Shown piece by piece: positions 1 to 9,500 of a DNA stretch of 55,847 bases. Position 1 is the first letter of the stretch; every line of letters starts with the position of its first letter. The stretch comes from Streptomyces acidicola (GTDB lineage Bacteria > Actinomycetota > Actinomycetes > Streptomycetales > Streptomycetaceae). The stretch is from contig NZ_VMNX01000031.1 in assembly GCF_009377235.1 (NCBI RefSeq), forward strand, positions 1 to 55,847, in the 5' to 3' direction. A program made the position numbers and the translations under genes. The notes below the pieces were generated by a model, which had not been told where the DNA came from, did no database searches, and saw only the letters and a list, made by a program, of their open reading frames with translations.

Positions 1-128
1 GGACGGGTAGGGGCGGCGGGGGCGAGGCAACCCTCCAGCGCGTAACCCTCCAGCACGTACCACCCGGCCCCCATACCGCGATCGCAGTACACGCCGAGGA
101 ACCCGTACGCCTGTGGGATGTAGGCCAC
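1..128 (-). CDS. Possible N-terminal part of an unidentified protein, running off the left edge
   Basis: Read from a GTG at 128, the minus strand stays open to the edge and gives a plausible sequence (VAYIPQAYGFLGVYCDRG, then GAGWYVLEGYALEG) with GC-rich third positions. It would be divergent from the hydrolase/ABC gene at 180. I do not recognise the family, and only about 42 codons are visible, so this may be chance coding potential. Bases 129-179 hold the short region upstream of the next gene; I see no clear promoter hexamers in it. Confidence 0.25.
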   Translation of the reverse strand, partial: MAYIPQAYGFLGVYCDRGMGAGWYVLEGYALEGCLAPAAPTR

Positions 129-179
129 TTCCGACCGGGGGCGGCCTCGGCTGTCGGCGGACGCGCTTACCGTTGACGC

Positions 180-2972
180 ATGGATCTTCGACTGCCCGCC
201 TTGCGAGGCCCGAGGCGCTGGGCGGCGACGGCTGCGGCCGCCGCCGTCGTCGTGCTCGCCGGCACCGGCGTGTGGACGGCCGTCGCCTCGGACGACGCGC
301 CGCAGGTGAACCGGGCCGACAGAGTCATGGCCATGGGCGGCGGGGTGAAGATCGACACCTCGTACTTCACCGCGGGCTCGGGCCGCCGCCCCGCCGTGCT
401 GCTCGGGCACGGCTTCGGCGGCAGCAAGGACGACGTACGGCAGCAGGCGGAGGACCTCGCCCGCGACGGGTACGCGGTCATGACATGGTCGGCCCGCGGC
501 TTCGGTGAGTCGACCGGGAAGATCGGGCTGAACGACCCGGAGGGCGAAGTCGCCGACGTCTCCCGCCTCATCGACTGGCTGGCGAAGCGGCCCGAGGTCG
601 AACTCGACAAGAGCGGCGACCCGCGCGTGGGCCTCGCCGGTGCCTCGTACGGCGGCGCGATCTCGCTGCTGGCCGCAGGCTACGACCAGCGGGTCGACGC
701 CATCGCCCCGGCGATCACGTACTGGAACCTGGCGGACGCACTGTTCCCGAACGGCGTCTTCAAGAAGCTCTGGGCCGGCATCTTCCTCAACACGGGCGGC
801 GGCTGCGACAAGTTCGAGGCCCAGCTCTGCACGATGTACGAGCGGGTCGCCGAGTCGGGGACACCGGACGCCGAGGCGGTGAAACTGCTTCAGGAGCGGA
901 GCCCGAGCGCCGTCGGTGAGCGCATCAAGGTGCCCACGCTGCTGATGCAGGGCCAGACGGACTCCCTCTTCCCGCTCGGCCAGGCGGACGCCGCGGCCAA
1001 GGCGATCCGCGCGAACGGCGCCCCCGTGGACGTCGACTGGATCGCGGGCGGGCACGACGGCGGCGACATGGAGACGGACCGCGTGCAGGCGCGGATCACC
1101 TCGTGGTTCGACCGCTATCTGAAGGACGAGGCCGGCGCGGACACCGGTCCCGCCTTCCGCGTCTCGAGCCCGGTCGGCAGGGCCGACAGCGACGGCACCG
1201 TGCGGCTGACCGGCGAGAGCTCCGACACGTACCCCGGCCTGGCGGGCGGCATGCGCCCCGTTCCCCTGTCCGGCCGCGAGCAGACCTTCGACAACCCGGC
1301 CGGAGCCAACCCGCCCGCCGTCTCGGCCCTGCCGGGCCTCGGCAGCGCGGGCGGTCTCTCCCAGCTCTCCTCGCTGGGGCTCGGCGTGTCCCTCGACTTC
1401 CCGGGCCAGTTCGCCGCGTTCGAGTCGAAGCCCTTCACCGACGACCTGCGGATCACCGGCTCGCCCACGGCGACGGTCCACGTGAAGTCGACCAGCGAGG
1501 ACGCCGTGCTCTTCGCGAAGGTCTACGACGTCGGACCGCGGGGCACCCAGCAGGTGCTGCCCTCACAGCTCGTCACGCCCGTCCGGGTGGAGGACGCCCA
1601 GTCCGGCAAGGACGTGACGATCACCCTGCCGGCGATCGACCACGAGGTGGACGACGGCCACCGGCTGCGCCTGGTCCTCGCCGCCACGGACCTCGGCTAC
1701 GCCTCCCCGACCGCCCCGGCGACGTACACGATCTCGCTGAAGGGCGACCTCCGGGTGCCGTCCGCCCTGGGCGACGAGACCGCGACGGCACCACTGCCCT
1801 CGTGGGTCTGGTGGCTGCCGCTCGCCGGCGCGGCTACGGCGCTCGTGCTGCTGCTGACCGGCCGCCGCCGGACCGTCACGCCCGCGCCCGACCCGGAGCT
1901 GGCCGACGTCCCGCTCCAGATCACCGGCCTGAGCAAGCGGTACGCCAAGTCGACGGACCGGTACGCGGTCCGGGACCTGTCCTTCCAGGTGGAGAGGGGC
2001 CAGGTGCTCGGCCTCCTCGGCCCGAACGGCGCGGGCAAGACGACGACCCTGCGCATGCTGATGGGCCTGATCAAGCCGGACGGCGGCGAGATCCGCGTCT
2101 TCGGCCACGCGATCCGGCCGGGCTCCCCGGTGCTGTCCCGCGTCGGCGCCTTCGTCGAGGGCGCGGGCTTCCTGCCGCACTTGTCGGGCCGCGAGAACCT
2201 GGAGCTGTACTGGCGGGCCACGGGCCGCCCGCCCGAGGACGCCCACCTGGACGAGGCCCTGGAGATCGCGGGCCTCGGCGACGCCCTGTCCCGCGCGGTC
2301 CGCACCTACTCCCAGGGCATGCGCCAGCGCCTCGCCATCGCCCAGGCGATGCTCGGCCTGCCAGACCTGCTGATACTCGACGAACCGACCAACGGCCTCG
2401 ACCCGCCACAGATCCGCGAGATGCGTGAGGTCGTCATCCGCTACGCGGCGGCCGGCCGCACGGTCATCGTCTCCAGCCACCTACTGGCCGAGGTCGAGCA
2501 GTCCTGCACGCATCTGGTGGTCATGGACAAGGGCCGGTTGGTCCAGGCGGGCCCCGTCGGCGACATCATCGGCGGCGGCGACACCCTGCTCGTCGGCCTG
2601 GCCTCCGACATCGCCGACCCGGTGGTGGAGAAGGTCGCGGCCCTGCCGGACGTGGAGTCGGCGGTACGGGCGGAGGGCGGCCTGCTGGTACGGCTGGTCC
2701 CGTCGGCGCCGACGCCGACGCCGACAACCGCGGCCGCGGCCGCCGCCGGTGACGGGACGCGTGACCCGGCCGTGTCCGCGGCCGTGGCCGTGGACGGCGC
2801 CGGGCAGGACAGCCCGGTCTCCGTGGCCCTCGCGCCCGACGCCGAGAAGCCCTCCGCGGCCGCCGCCCGGCTCCTCGTCGAACTCGTACGACTGGAAGTC
2901 CCCGTAGCCTCCCTCGGCCCCCACCGCCGCCTGGAGGACGCGTTCCTCACCCTGATCGGAGGCTCCGGATGA
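180..2972 (+). CDS. Fused alpha/beta-hydrolase (peptidase S15/CocE-like) and ABC transporter ATP-binding protein
   Basis: A 930-residue two-part protein. An N-terminal hydrophobic segment (about 15-36) is followed by an extracytoplasmic S15/CocE-like hydrolase. Its nucleophile is in GASYGG near residue 156, and the oxyanion-loop region reads GHGFGG. A beta-sandwich-like region follows to about residue 530, then a membrane span (about 540-560, WVWWLPLAGAATALVLLL). The cytoplasmic ABC ATPase comes last: Walker A GPNGAGKT near 613, signature YSQGM near 710 and Walker B LILDEPTNGLDP near 730. The C-terminal tail is Ala/Thr/Pro-rich. The stop overlaps the start of the permease (ATGA), so the two form one exporter. 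Family knowledge: such ATPases energise export of small molecules or peptides. The hydrolase substrate is unknown; activity on exported cargo is inference. Confidence 0.9.
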   Translation: MDLRLPALRGPRRWAATAAAAAVVVLAGTGVWTAVASDDAPQVNRADRVMAMGGGVKIDTSYFTAGSGRRPAVLLGHGFGGSKDDVRQQAEDLARDGYAVMTWSARGFGESTGKIGLNDPEGEVADVSRLIDWLAKRPEVELDKSGDPRVGLAGASYGGAISLLAAGYDQRVDAIAPAITYWNLADALFPNGVFKKLWAGIFLNTGGGCDKFEAQLCTMYERVAESGTPDAEAVKLLQERSPSAVGERIKVPTLLMQGQTDSLFPLGQADAAAKAIRANGAPVDVDWIAGGHDGGDMETDRVQARITSWFDRYLKDEAGADTGPAFRVSSPVGRADSDGTVRLTGESSDTYPGLAGGMRPVPLSGREQTFDNPAGANPPAVSALPGLGSAGGLSQLSSLGLGVSLDFPGQFAAFESKPFTDDLRITGSPTATVHVKSTSEDAVLFAKVYDVGPRGTQQVLPSQLVTPVRVEDAQSGKDVTITLPAIDHEVDDGHRLRLVLAATDLGYASPTAPATYTISLKGDLRVPSALGDETATAPLPSWVWWLPLAGAATALVLLLTGRRRTVTPAPDPELADVPLQITGLSKRYAKSTDRYAVRDLSFQVERGQVLGLLGPNGAGKTTTLRMLMGLIKPDGGEIRVFGHAIRPGSPVLSRVGAFVEGAGFLPHLSGRENLELYWRATGRPPEDAHLDEALEIAGLGDALSRAVRTYSQGMRQRLAIAQAMLGLPDLLILDEPTNGLDPPQIREMREVVIRYAAAGRTVIVSSHLLAEVEQSCTHLVVMDKGRLVQAGPVGDIIGGGDTLLVGLASDIADPVVEKVAALPDVESAVRAEGGLLVRLVPSAPTPTPTTAAAAAAGDGTRDPAVSAAVAVDGAGQDSPVSVALAPDAEKPSAAAARLLVELVRLEVPVASLGPHRRLEDAFLTLIGGSG

Positions 2973-3832
2973 GCACACTCGCCAAGCCGCGCGAGGTGGC
3001 CTCCGGCTACCGGGCGGGGCGGACCCTGCCGCTCGGCGTCGAACTCGTACGGCAGCTGAAGCGGCGCCGCACGATGGTCATGTTCGGCATCCTGGCCGCC
3101 CTGCCGGTCGTCCTGCTCGTCGCCTTCCAGATCGGCGGCGGACCGGGCCCGGGCAACGGCCGGGTGAGCCTGATGGACACGGCCACGGCGTCGGGGGCGA
3201 ACTTCGCCGCGGTGAACCTGTTCGCCTCCGCGGGCTTCCTCCTGGTGATCCCGGTCGCGCTGTTCTGCGGGGACACGGTCGCTTCGGAGGCGAACTGGTC
3301 GTCGCTGCGCTATCTCCTCGCGGCGCCGGTGCCCCGCGCCCGCCTGCTGTGGTCGAAGCTCGTCGTCGGGCTCACCCTCAGCCTGGCCGCGATCGTGCTG
3401 CTGCCGGTCATCGCGCTCGCCGTCGGCACCGCCGCGTACGGCTGGGGCCCGCTGGAGCTCCCCGTCGGGGGCACGATGCCCATCGGTACGGCCACGCAGC
3501 GCCTCGCGATCGTCGCGGCGTACATCTTCGTGTCCCAACTCGTCACCGCCGGGCTGGCGTTCTGGCTCTCCACCAGGACGGACGCGCCGCTGGGCGCCGT
3601 CGGCGGCGCGGTGGGCCTGACCATCGCGGGCAATGTGCTCGACGAGGTGACGGCCCTCGGCGACTGGCGCGCCTTCGTCCCCGCGCACTGGCAGTACGCG
3701 TGGCTGGACGCCGTCCAGCCACAGCTCCAGTGGAACGAGATGATCCAGGGCGTGGCCGTCTCGATAACGTACGCCCTCGTGCTGTTCGCCCTGGCCTTCC
3801 GCGGTTTCGCCCAGAAGGACGTGGTCTCCTAG
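2969..3832 (+). CDS. ABC transporter permease
   Basis: A 287-residue integral membrane protein with about six hydrophobic spans. The first is near 35-55 (VMFGILAALPVVLLVAFQIG) and the last near 260-280. Its layout matches the ABC-2 type permeases that pair with drug- or bacitracin-exporter ATPases. It overlaps the upstream ATPase by 4 nt, so it is almost certainly translationally coupled and forms the membrane half of that exporter. The cargo cannot be read from the sequence. Nothing looks truncated. Confidence 0.88.
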   Translation: MSTLAKPREVASGYRAGRTLPLGVELVRQLKRRRTMVMFGILAALPVVLLVAFQIGGGPGPGNGRVSLMDTATASGANFAAVNLFASAGFLLVIPVALFCGDTVASEANWSSLRYLLAAPVPRARLLWSKLVVGLTLSLAAIVLLPVIALAVGTAAYGWGPLELPVGGTMPIGTATQRLAIVAAYIFVSQLVTAGLAFWLSTRTDAPLGAVGGAVGLTIAGNVLDEVTALGDWRAFVPAHWQYAWLDAVQPQLQWNEMIQGVAVSITYALVLFALAFRGFAQKDVVS

Positions 3833-3993
3833 GTCAACGGAGGATCACCCACCGGTCTCGACGGGCCCCCGCCGTGGCCGCTTCGCAACCCATCCGCAAC
3901 CCCCCGTGCCGCACGTTCCGGCCCTCTCGCCCGTCACAGTCACAGATGTCGGCGTCAACGGACCAAGGGACCAACGGACCAAGGGGGGCACGG

Positions 3994-5583
3994 ATGCTGG
4001 AGCGGTACCGGGTACGACTCCGGGTACGACGACTGCGCGCCGGGCTGCTGGCGCTCACCGCGGCGGGCGGCCTGCTGCTCACGGGGTGCAGCGGGAGCGA
4101 CGACGGCGGCCACGGCTACTCGTCGGACAGCTCGAACAAGCGCGGCGGCTATGCCCCGGGCCCTGCCCCCGCCCCGGACGAGCAGTGGGGGGAGGACACC
4201 GGCGAGCAACGGGGCGACACCTCCCGCGAGTTCGCCCCGTCCCCGGACTATCTCTCCACGTTCGCGCTCGACGTCGACACCGCCTCGTACGGCTACGCGC
4301 GCCGCACCCTCGCCGAGGGGAACACGCCCGACCCGTCGACGATCCGGCCCGAGGAGTTCGTCAACAGCTTCCGCCAGGACTACCGGCGTCCCGACGGCGA
4401 CGGCTTCTCCGTGACCGTGGACGGCGCCCGCACGGCCGGCCCCGACAGCGGGGACTGGTCCCTGGTCCGGGTCGGCCTCGCCACCCGGCCGCAGGAGGAC
4501 GAGAGTGAACGCCCGCCCGCGGCGCTCACGTTCGTCATCGACATCTCCGGCTCCATGGGCGAACCGGGCCGACTCGACCTGGTCCAGGACGCCCTCGACG
4601 TGATGACCGAGCGGCTGCGCGACAACGACTCGGTCGCGATCGTGACGTTCAGCGACGAGGCCGAGACCGTCCTGCCGATGACCCGCCTCGGAGGACACCG
4701 CGACCGCGTCCATGACGCCGTCGGCGCACTGGAGCCCACCGACTCGACCAACCTCGGCGCGGGCGTCGAGACGGGGTACGCCACGGCCGTCGAAGGCCTG
4801 CGCGGGGGCGCGACGAACCGGGTCGTCCTCCTCTCCGACGCCCTCGCCAACACCGGCGACACCGACGCGGACACGATCCTGGAACGCATCGCCGGCGCCC
4901 GCCGCGAGCACGGCATCACCCTCTTCGGCGTCGGCGTGGGCAGCGACTACGGCGACGCCCTGATGGAGCGCCTCGCCGACAAGGGCGACGGCCACACGAC
5001 GTACGTCTCCACCGAGGACGCGGCCCGCACCCTCTTCAGCGAGGAACTCCCGCGCACCATCGACCTCACGGCCCGTGACGCCAAGGCACAGGTGGCGTTC
5101 GACCCGGAGACGGTCGCCGAGTTCCGCCTCATCGGCTACGACAACCGCCAGGTCGCCGACGAGGACTTCCGCGACGACCGGGTCGACGGCGGCGAGGTCG
5201 GCCCCGGCCACACGGTCACCGCCCTCTACGCCGTCCGCACCCGGCCCGGCGCCTCGGGCCACCTGGCCACGGCGACCGTCCGCTGGCTCGACCCGGACAC
5301 CCGCACCCCGCACGAGGAGTCGGGCGACCTGGAGGCACGTGCCCTCCACGACGACCTGTGGACCTCACCCGAAGGCCTCCGGGTGGCCGCCGTCGCCGGG
5401 TACTTCGCCGACGCCCTCCGCCAGGGCGACAGGCAGAGCGACAGCCGGGGCGCACTCCCGGGACGCCCGTCGCTGCGGCAACTCGCCGACCGGGCCGAGG
5501 AGTTGGCGCGGCTCCGCGAGGACAAGGACCTGCACGGCCTCGCGGAGGCGATCGGGGTGGCGGCCCGGGGGTACCCGGACTGA
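3994..5583 (+). CDS. von Willebrand factor type A (YfbK-like) lipoprotein
   Basis: I place the start at the ATG at 3994, which follows a purine-rich AAGGGGGG ribosome-binding site and gives a clean lipoprotein signal: basic N-terminus, hydrophobic core and lipobox LLLTGC with Cys near residue 32. The frame is open much further upstream, but that part is antisense-like and has no signal. The 529-residue product has a Ser/Gly-rich linker, a YfbK-type N-terminal region (FALDVDTASYGYARRTL), a vWA domain with a complete MIDAS start (DISGSMG near 183) and a C-terminal extension. Family knowledge: YfbK-like proteins are exported, metal-binding adhesion or scaffold proteins of uncertain function. It stands alone after the ABC operon. 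Confidence 0.87.
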   Translation: MLERYRVRLRVRRLRAGLLALTAAGGLLLTGCSGSDDGGHGYSSDSSNKRGGYAPGPAPAPDEQWGEDTGEQRGDTSREFAPSPDYLSTFALDVDTASYGYARRTLAEGNTPDPSTIRPEEFVNSFRQDYRRPDGDGFSVTVDGARTAGPDSGDWSLVRVGLATRPQEDESERPPAALTFVIDISGSMGEPGRLDLVQDALDVMTERLRDNDSVAIVTFSDEAETVLPMTRLGGHRDRVHDAVGALEPTDSTNLGAGVETGYATAVEGLRGGATNRVVLLSDALANTGDTDADTILERIAGARREHGITLFGVGVGSDYGDALMERLADKGDGHTTYVSTEDAARTLFSEELPRTIDLTARDAKAQVAFDPETVAEFRLIGYDNRQVADEDFRDDRVDGGEVGPGHTVTALYAVRTRPGASGHLATATVRWLDPDTRTPHEESGDLEARALHDDLWTSPEGLRVAAVAGYFADALRQGDRQSDSRGALPGRPSLRQLADRAEELARLREDKDLHGLAEAIGVAARGYPD

Positions 5584-5596
5584 GGCCACTCTCCCG

Positions 5597-6178
5597 TCAG
5601 ACGGCGCCCGGCCGTTGCCCCACGCCGTGCAGCAACGTGTCGGCCACGAGCGCGGCCAGTGACTCCGGGTCCCGCCCCCGTGCGTCGTGCAACGCCTCCC
5701 CGATGAGCGCGTAGTACACCTGCCGCGTCCACTCCAGATCGGCGTCCGGGTGGAACAGCCCCTCGCGCTGGGCCCGCCCGAAGAGTTCGAGGCAGCGGGC
5801 GTTGACGCCGGCCCAGACGGTACCGGTGGTACAGGCCTGGGCCGCCGGGTGGCCGAGCGCGAAGCTCCACGCGCCCTTGACCCGCAGCACGTTCGCGGTG
5901 ACCCGGTGCAGCGCCACGAGCGGGGGCGCGGTGTCGGGCCGGGCCTCCTCAATGGCCTCGGCGAGCTGCCGTTCGGCGGACTCGGTGAGCGCCTCCAGGA
6001 GCGCCTGACGGTTCGCGAACCGCCGGTGCACCGTCGTCCGGGCCACGCCCGCCGCCTCCGCGATCTGCTCCAGGGTGGCGCCCGGATCGGCCGCGAGCAC
6101 CCGCTCGGCCGCTTCAAGGATCACCCGCACACTCCGCTCCGCGTCGGCCCGCAACGCCCGGCCCATGGGTGCCTCCAT
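5597..6178 (-). CDS. TetR/AcrR family transcriptional regulator
   Basis: A 193-residue one-domain repressor type. The N-terminal helix-turn-helix spans about residues 15-60 (ILEAAERVL, then LEQIAEAAGVARTTVHRRF), the classical TetR signature. A divergent ligand-binding domain follows. The gene is transcribed away from the short-chain dehydrogenase at 6398. The shared 219-bp intergenic region carries a near-perfect 20-bp palindrome (6276-6295), suggesting that it represses the dehydrogenase and itself. Convergent with the vWA lipoprotein gene, 13 bp apart. The inducer is unknown. Confidence 0.9.
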   Translation of the reverse strand: MEAPMGRALRADAERSVRVILEAAERVLAADPGATLEQIAEAAGVARTTVHRRFANRQALLEALTESAERQLAEAIEEARPDTAPPLVALHRVTANVLRVKGAWSFALGHPAAQACTTGTVWAGVNARCLELFGRAQREGLFHPDADLEWTRQVYYALIGEALHDARGRDPESLAALVADTLLHGVGQRPGAV

Positions 6179-6275
6179 TCCGTCCGCCCACAGCTTCAGC
6201 CCGCAGCCTCAGCTCACTGTTTCATCTCAGTGCTTCCGCCCAGACGATACGCCGGAGCTCCAGATCAGACACTAT

Positions 6276-6295
6276 CTGCATCATCGATGTTGCAG
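6276..6295. promoter_or_regulatory. Candidate TetR-family operator (20-bp imperfect palindrome)
   Basis: The sequence CTGCATCATCGATGTTGCAG is its own reverse complement at 18 of 20 positions and centres on CATCGATG. It lies in the AT-richer middle of the divergent TetR/SDR intergenic region, about 100 bp from each start codon. Size and symmetry fit TetR-family operators. A second small inverted repeat (GCTAC/GTAGC, 6310-6325) lies just to its right. Confidence 0.55.
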
Positions 6296-6397
6296 TTAAT
6301 GGAAAAATAGCTACGCTCATGTAGCGGGTAGCGATTCCTCAGGTCGCTTCCAAATGCTCTCCGTGTCCTCTCTATGCCCTCTCCCGAAGGGACCCCC

Positions 6398-7204
6398 ATG
6401 CCTCTCGCCCTCGTCACCGGCGCGTCCTTCGGACTCGGCGCCGAGTTCGCCGACCAGCTCGCCGCGCGCGGCCACGACCTGGTCCTCGTCGCCCGCTCCC
6501 GCGACCGTCTGGAGGAAACGGCCGAGCGGCTGCGCACGGCGCACGGCGTCCAGGCCCACGTGGTGCCCCAGGACCTCGCCGAACCGGACGCGGCCGACCG
6601 AATAGCCCACGAGCTCGCGGCCCGTGGCCTCACCGTCGACGTCCTGGTCAACAACGCAGGCTTCGGCACCTGTGGCCGCTTCGAGGAGATCGACCCCCGC
6701 CGTGAGCACGACCAGCTGATGGTGAACGTCGTCGCGCTGGTCGACCTCACCCACGCCCTGCTGCCCGGCATGCTCCAGCGCGGCTCGGGCGCCGTCCTCA
6801 ACGTCGGCTCCACGGCGGGCTATCAGCCGAGCCCGTACTTCGCCGTCTACAGCGCCACCAAGACGTTCGTGTTCAACTTCTCGCTCGCGCTGAGGGAGGA
6901 GTACCGCGGCCGCGGCATCAAGGTCACCACCCTGTGCCCGGGCCCGGTGGAGACGCGCTTCTTCGAGACGATCGGCACCCGCCGGGCGGCCGTGGGCGGC
7001 AACTTCGCCGCACCCGAACCCGTCGTACGGGCCGCCCTGCGCGCCCTCGACCGCGGCCGCGCCTACGTCACCCCCGGCCTGAGCAACCAGATCGTGGCGC
7101 ATCTGACGCCCAGGCGCCCGCGCACCCTGGTCGCCGCGATCACCAAGCGCATCACCCGCCCGGTGCTGGAGCCGGAACCGGCGACACAGCCCGCCACCAC
7201 GTGA
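6398..7204 (+). CDS. Short-chain dehydrogenase/reductase (SDR)
   Basis: A 268-residue classical SDR. It has the Rossmann motif TGASFGLG (about 8-15), NNAGFG near residue 85, the catalytic Ser in the VGSTAG segment, and Tyr/Lys in YSATK (Tyr about 150). I chose the ATG at 6398 because GAAGGGA sits 6 nt upstream; an in-frame ATG at 6374 lacks a site. Likely an NADP(H)-dependent oxidoreductase of unknown substrate. The C-terminal FETIGTRRAAVGG-type region resembles the SDRs often annotated as acyl or steroid-like dehydrogenases. Divergent from, and probably controlled by, the TetR gene. Confidence 0.9.
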   Translation: MPLALVTGASFGLGAEFADQLAARGHDLVLVARSRDRLEETAERLRTAHGVQAHVVPQDLAEPDAADRIAHELAARGLTVDVLVNNAGFGTCGRFEEIDPRREHDQLMVNVVALVDLTHALLPGMLQRGSGAVLNVGSTAGYQPSPYFAVYSATKTFVFNFSLALREEYRGRGIKVTTLCPGPVETRFFETIGTRRAAVGGNFAAPEPVVRAALRALDRGRAYVTPGLSNQIVAHLTPRRPRTLVAAITKRITRPVLEPEPATQPATT

Positions 7205-7338
7205 CAGGCGTCCGGGAAGAATGAGCGGAACCCATTGCATTTCCCCTACGCGCCGGTAAGTTGACTGCCCGGTAAGCAGAGCGAGTGCGGAGCGAGTACG
7301 TACGGCAGGCGTCAGCGCAGCCGTGACCGGGAGCCGTC

Positions 7339-9282
7339 ATGGGCGTACGCAAGGACCTGAACCAGGCGAGGAAGCGCGGTGACCTGGCGGACCGCGCCAC
7401 GGTCGAGGTCGTCCGCGACGAGCGCGGCGTCGTCCGTGAGGCACGCACCCCGTCCCTCGCCCGGCCTCCCGGGACCGGCAGCATCGCCGACCTCCCCTTC
7501 ATCAACGCGGCCGAGGCGCCCGACGCCGTCGTCCTGCGCCGCGAGGAGTCGGGCACCTGGCGCCCGGTCCCGGCCGCTGAGTTCGCCCGCGAGGTCACCG
7601 CGACCGCGAAGGGACTGATCGCGGCGGGCCTCGCACCGGGCGACCGCGTCGCGGTGATGTCCCGTACCCGCTACGAGTGGACGGTCCTCGACTTCGCCGT
7701 CTGGGCGGCCGGAGGCCAGAGCGTCCCCGTCTACGCCACCTCGTCGGCCGAGCAGATCGAGTGGATCGTAAGGGACTCGGGTGTACGCATGGTGATCACG
7801 GAGACCACCGAGAACACGGAGGCCGTGCGCACCGCGACCGCCGAGCACCCCGCGCCCCCGCGCTGCTGGCAGATCACGCCGGCGTCCGCTGCTGACACGG
7901 CGGAGGGCGCGCTGGCCGAACTCGCCGACCTCGGCCGCGACATCCCCGACGAGGAGATCACCAAGCGCCGCGACGCCCTCACCCCGGACACCATCGCGAC
8001 CGTCTGCTACACGTCCGGCACCACCGGCCGCCCGAAGGGCTGCGTGCTCACCCACGCCAACCTGCACGCGGAGGCCGCCAACACGGTCGAGCTGCTCCAC
8101 CCCCTCTTCAAGGAGGTCACCGGCCAGGTCGCCGCCACCCTCCTCTTTCTCCCGCTCGCCCACATCCTGGGCCGGACGATCCAGATCGCCTGCGGCATGG
8201 CCCGCATCGAGCTGGGCCACTGCCCGAGCATCAAGCCCGACGAACTCCGGCCCGCACTCAAGGAGTTCCGCCCCACCTTCCTGGTCGGCGTGCCGTATCT
8301 CTTCGAGAAGATCCACAACACCGGCCGCGCCACCGCCGAGCGCATCGGCCGCGGAGCCTCCTTCGACCGCGCGCACCGCGTCGCGGTCCGCTTCGGACAG
8401 GCGTACATGGACCGGTTCCTCGGCCGGGGCAAGGGCCCGGGCCCGGCGCTGTACGCCGCCTGGGCCCTGTACGACCTGCTGGTCTACCGCCGTGTCCGGG
8501 GCGAGCTCGGCGGCCGCGTGCGCTACGCCATCAGCGGCGGCTCCCCGCTCGACCGTGACCTCAACCTGTTCTTCTACGCCGCCGGGATCATGGTCTACGA
8601 GGGCTACGGCCTCACGGAGACCACCGCCGCAGCCACCATCGTCCCGCCCCTGAGCCCCCGCCCGGGCACGGTCGGCCGGCCGGTCCCCGGCACCGCGGTC
8701 CGTATCGCCGACGACGGCGAGGTGCTCATCAAGGGCGGCATCGTCTTCGGCAGGTACTGGAACAACGAGACCGCCACCGACGCCGTGCTCACCGACGACT
8801 GGTTCGCCACCGGTGACCTGGGCTCACTCGACGAGGACGGCTACCTCACCATCACCGGCCGCAAGAAGGACGTCCTCATCACCTCCGGCGGCAAGAACGT
8901 TTCCCCCTCTGTCCTGGAGGACCGGCTCCGCAGCCGCCCGCCCGTGGGCCAGTGCGTCGTCGTCGGCGACAACCGCCCGTTCGTCGCCGCCCTGATCACC
9001 CTGGACCCCGAGGACGTCGCCCACTGGCTCCACGTCCACGGGATGCCCGCCGACACCCCGCTGTCCGAACTGGCCTCCGACCCCGGGATGCGCGCCGACG
9101 TCCAGAAGGCCGTGGACCACGCGAACCAGGCGGTCTCCCGCGCCGAGTCCATCCGCGAGTTCCGGCTCGTGGAGGGCGAGTTCACCGAGGCCAACGGCCT
9201 GCTCACCCCCTCCCTCAAGATCCGCCGCCAGGCGGTGACGGCGAGGTACGCGGCCGAGATCGAGGCGCTGTACGGGGGCTGA
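7339..9282 (+). CDS. Long-chain fatty acid--CoA ligase (AMP-forming, FadD15-like)
   Basis: A 647-residue ANL-superfamily enzyme. It has the AMP-binding motif TSGTTGRPKGC near residue 225, the adenine motif YEGYGLTETT near 420, a TGDLG motif near 492 and the ITGRKKDVLI hinge near 507. Length and the N-terminal RPPGTGSIADLPF region match the actinobacterial long FadD15 group. It converts fatty acids to acyl-CoA at the cytoplasmic membrane. A GGGAG site precedes the ATG. It stands alone between the SDR and the chaplin locus, in the same direction as the SDR but 134 bp away. No link to the distant biosynthetic cluster is evident. Confidence 0.92.
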   Translation: MGVRKDLNQARKRGDLADRATVEVVRDERGVVREARTPSLARPPGTGSIADLPFINAAEAPDAVVLRREESGTWRPVPAAEFAREVTATAKGLIAAGLAPGDRVAVMSRTRYEWTVLDFAVWAAGGQSVPVYATSSAEQIEWIVRDSGVRMVITETTENTEAVRTATAEHPAPPRCWQITPASAADTAEGALAELADLGRDIPDEEITKRRDALTPDTIATVCYTSGTTGRPKGCVLTHANLHAEAANTVELLHPLFKEVTGQVAATLLFLPLAHILGRTIQIACGMARIELGHCPSIKPDELRPALKEFRPTFLVGVPYLFEKIHNTGRATAERIGRGASFDRAHRVAVRFGQAYMDRFLGRGKGPGPALYAAWALYDLLVYRRVRGELGGRVRYAISGGSPLDRDLNLFFYAAGIMVYEGYGLTETTAAATIVPPLSPRPGTVGRPVPGTAVRIADDGEVLIKGGIVFGRYWNNETATDAVLTDDWFATGDLGSLDEDGYLTITGRKKDVLITSGGKNVSPSVLEDRLRSRPPVGQCVVVGDNRPFVAALITLDPEDVAHWLHVHGMPADTPLSELASDPGMRADVQKAVDHANQAVSRAESIREFRLVEGEFTEANGLLTPSLKIRRQAVTARYAAEIEALYGG

Positions 9283-9500
9283 AGGGTCGAGCAGACGTTT
9301 GTCCGGCCGGAAACCCGGGGCTGATCCGGCCAGTTGATTTTGGCGTGGCATTCGGGTGAATCGCCGAGTACCCGCGCGTTCCGTGGTTTCTTCATTCGAC
9401 CATCCCTCGTTTACAGCCTGCAGCCCATGGTGCGAGCCGTTCGAACGTGACGGCTCGGTTTCATCCGTCATGGGTGCATGACCGTAAGGAAGGGATACAC

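Noticed and set aside
3349..3993. N-terminal extension of the vWA lipoprotein frame
   Set aside because: It overlaps the permease gene in another frame, and the lipoprotein signal begins at 3994 with a good ribosome-binding site.
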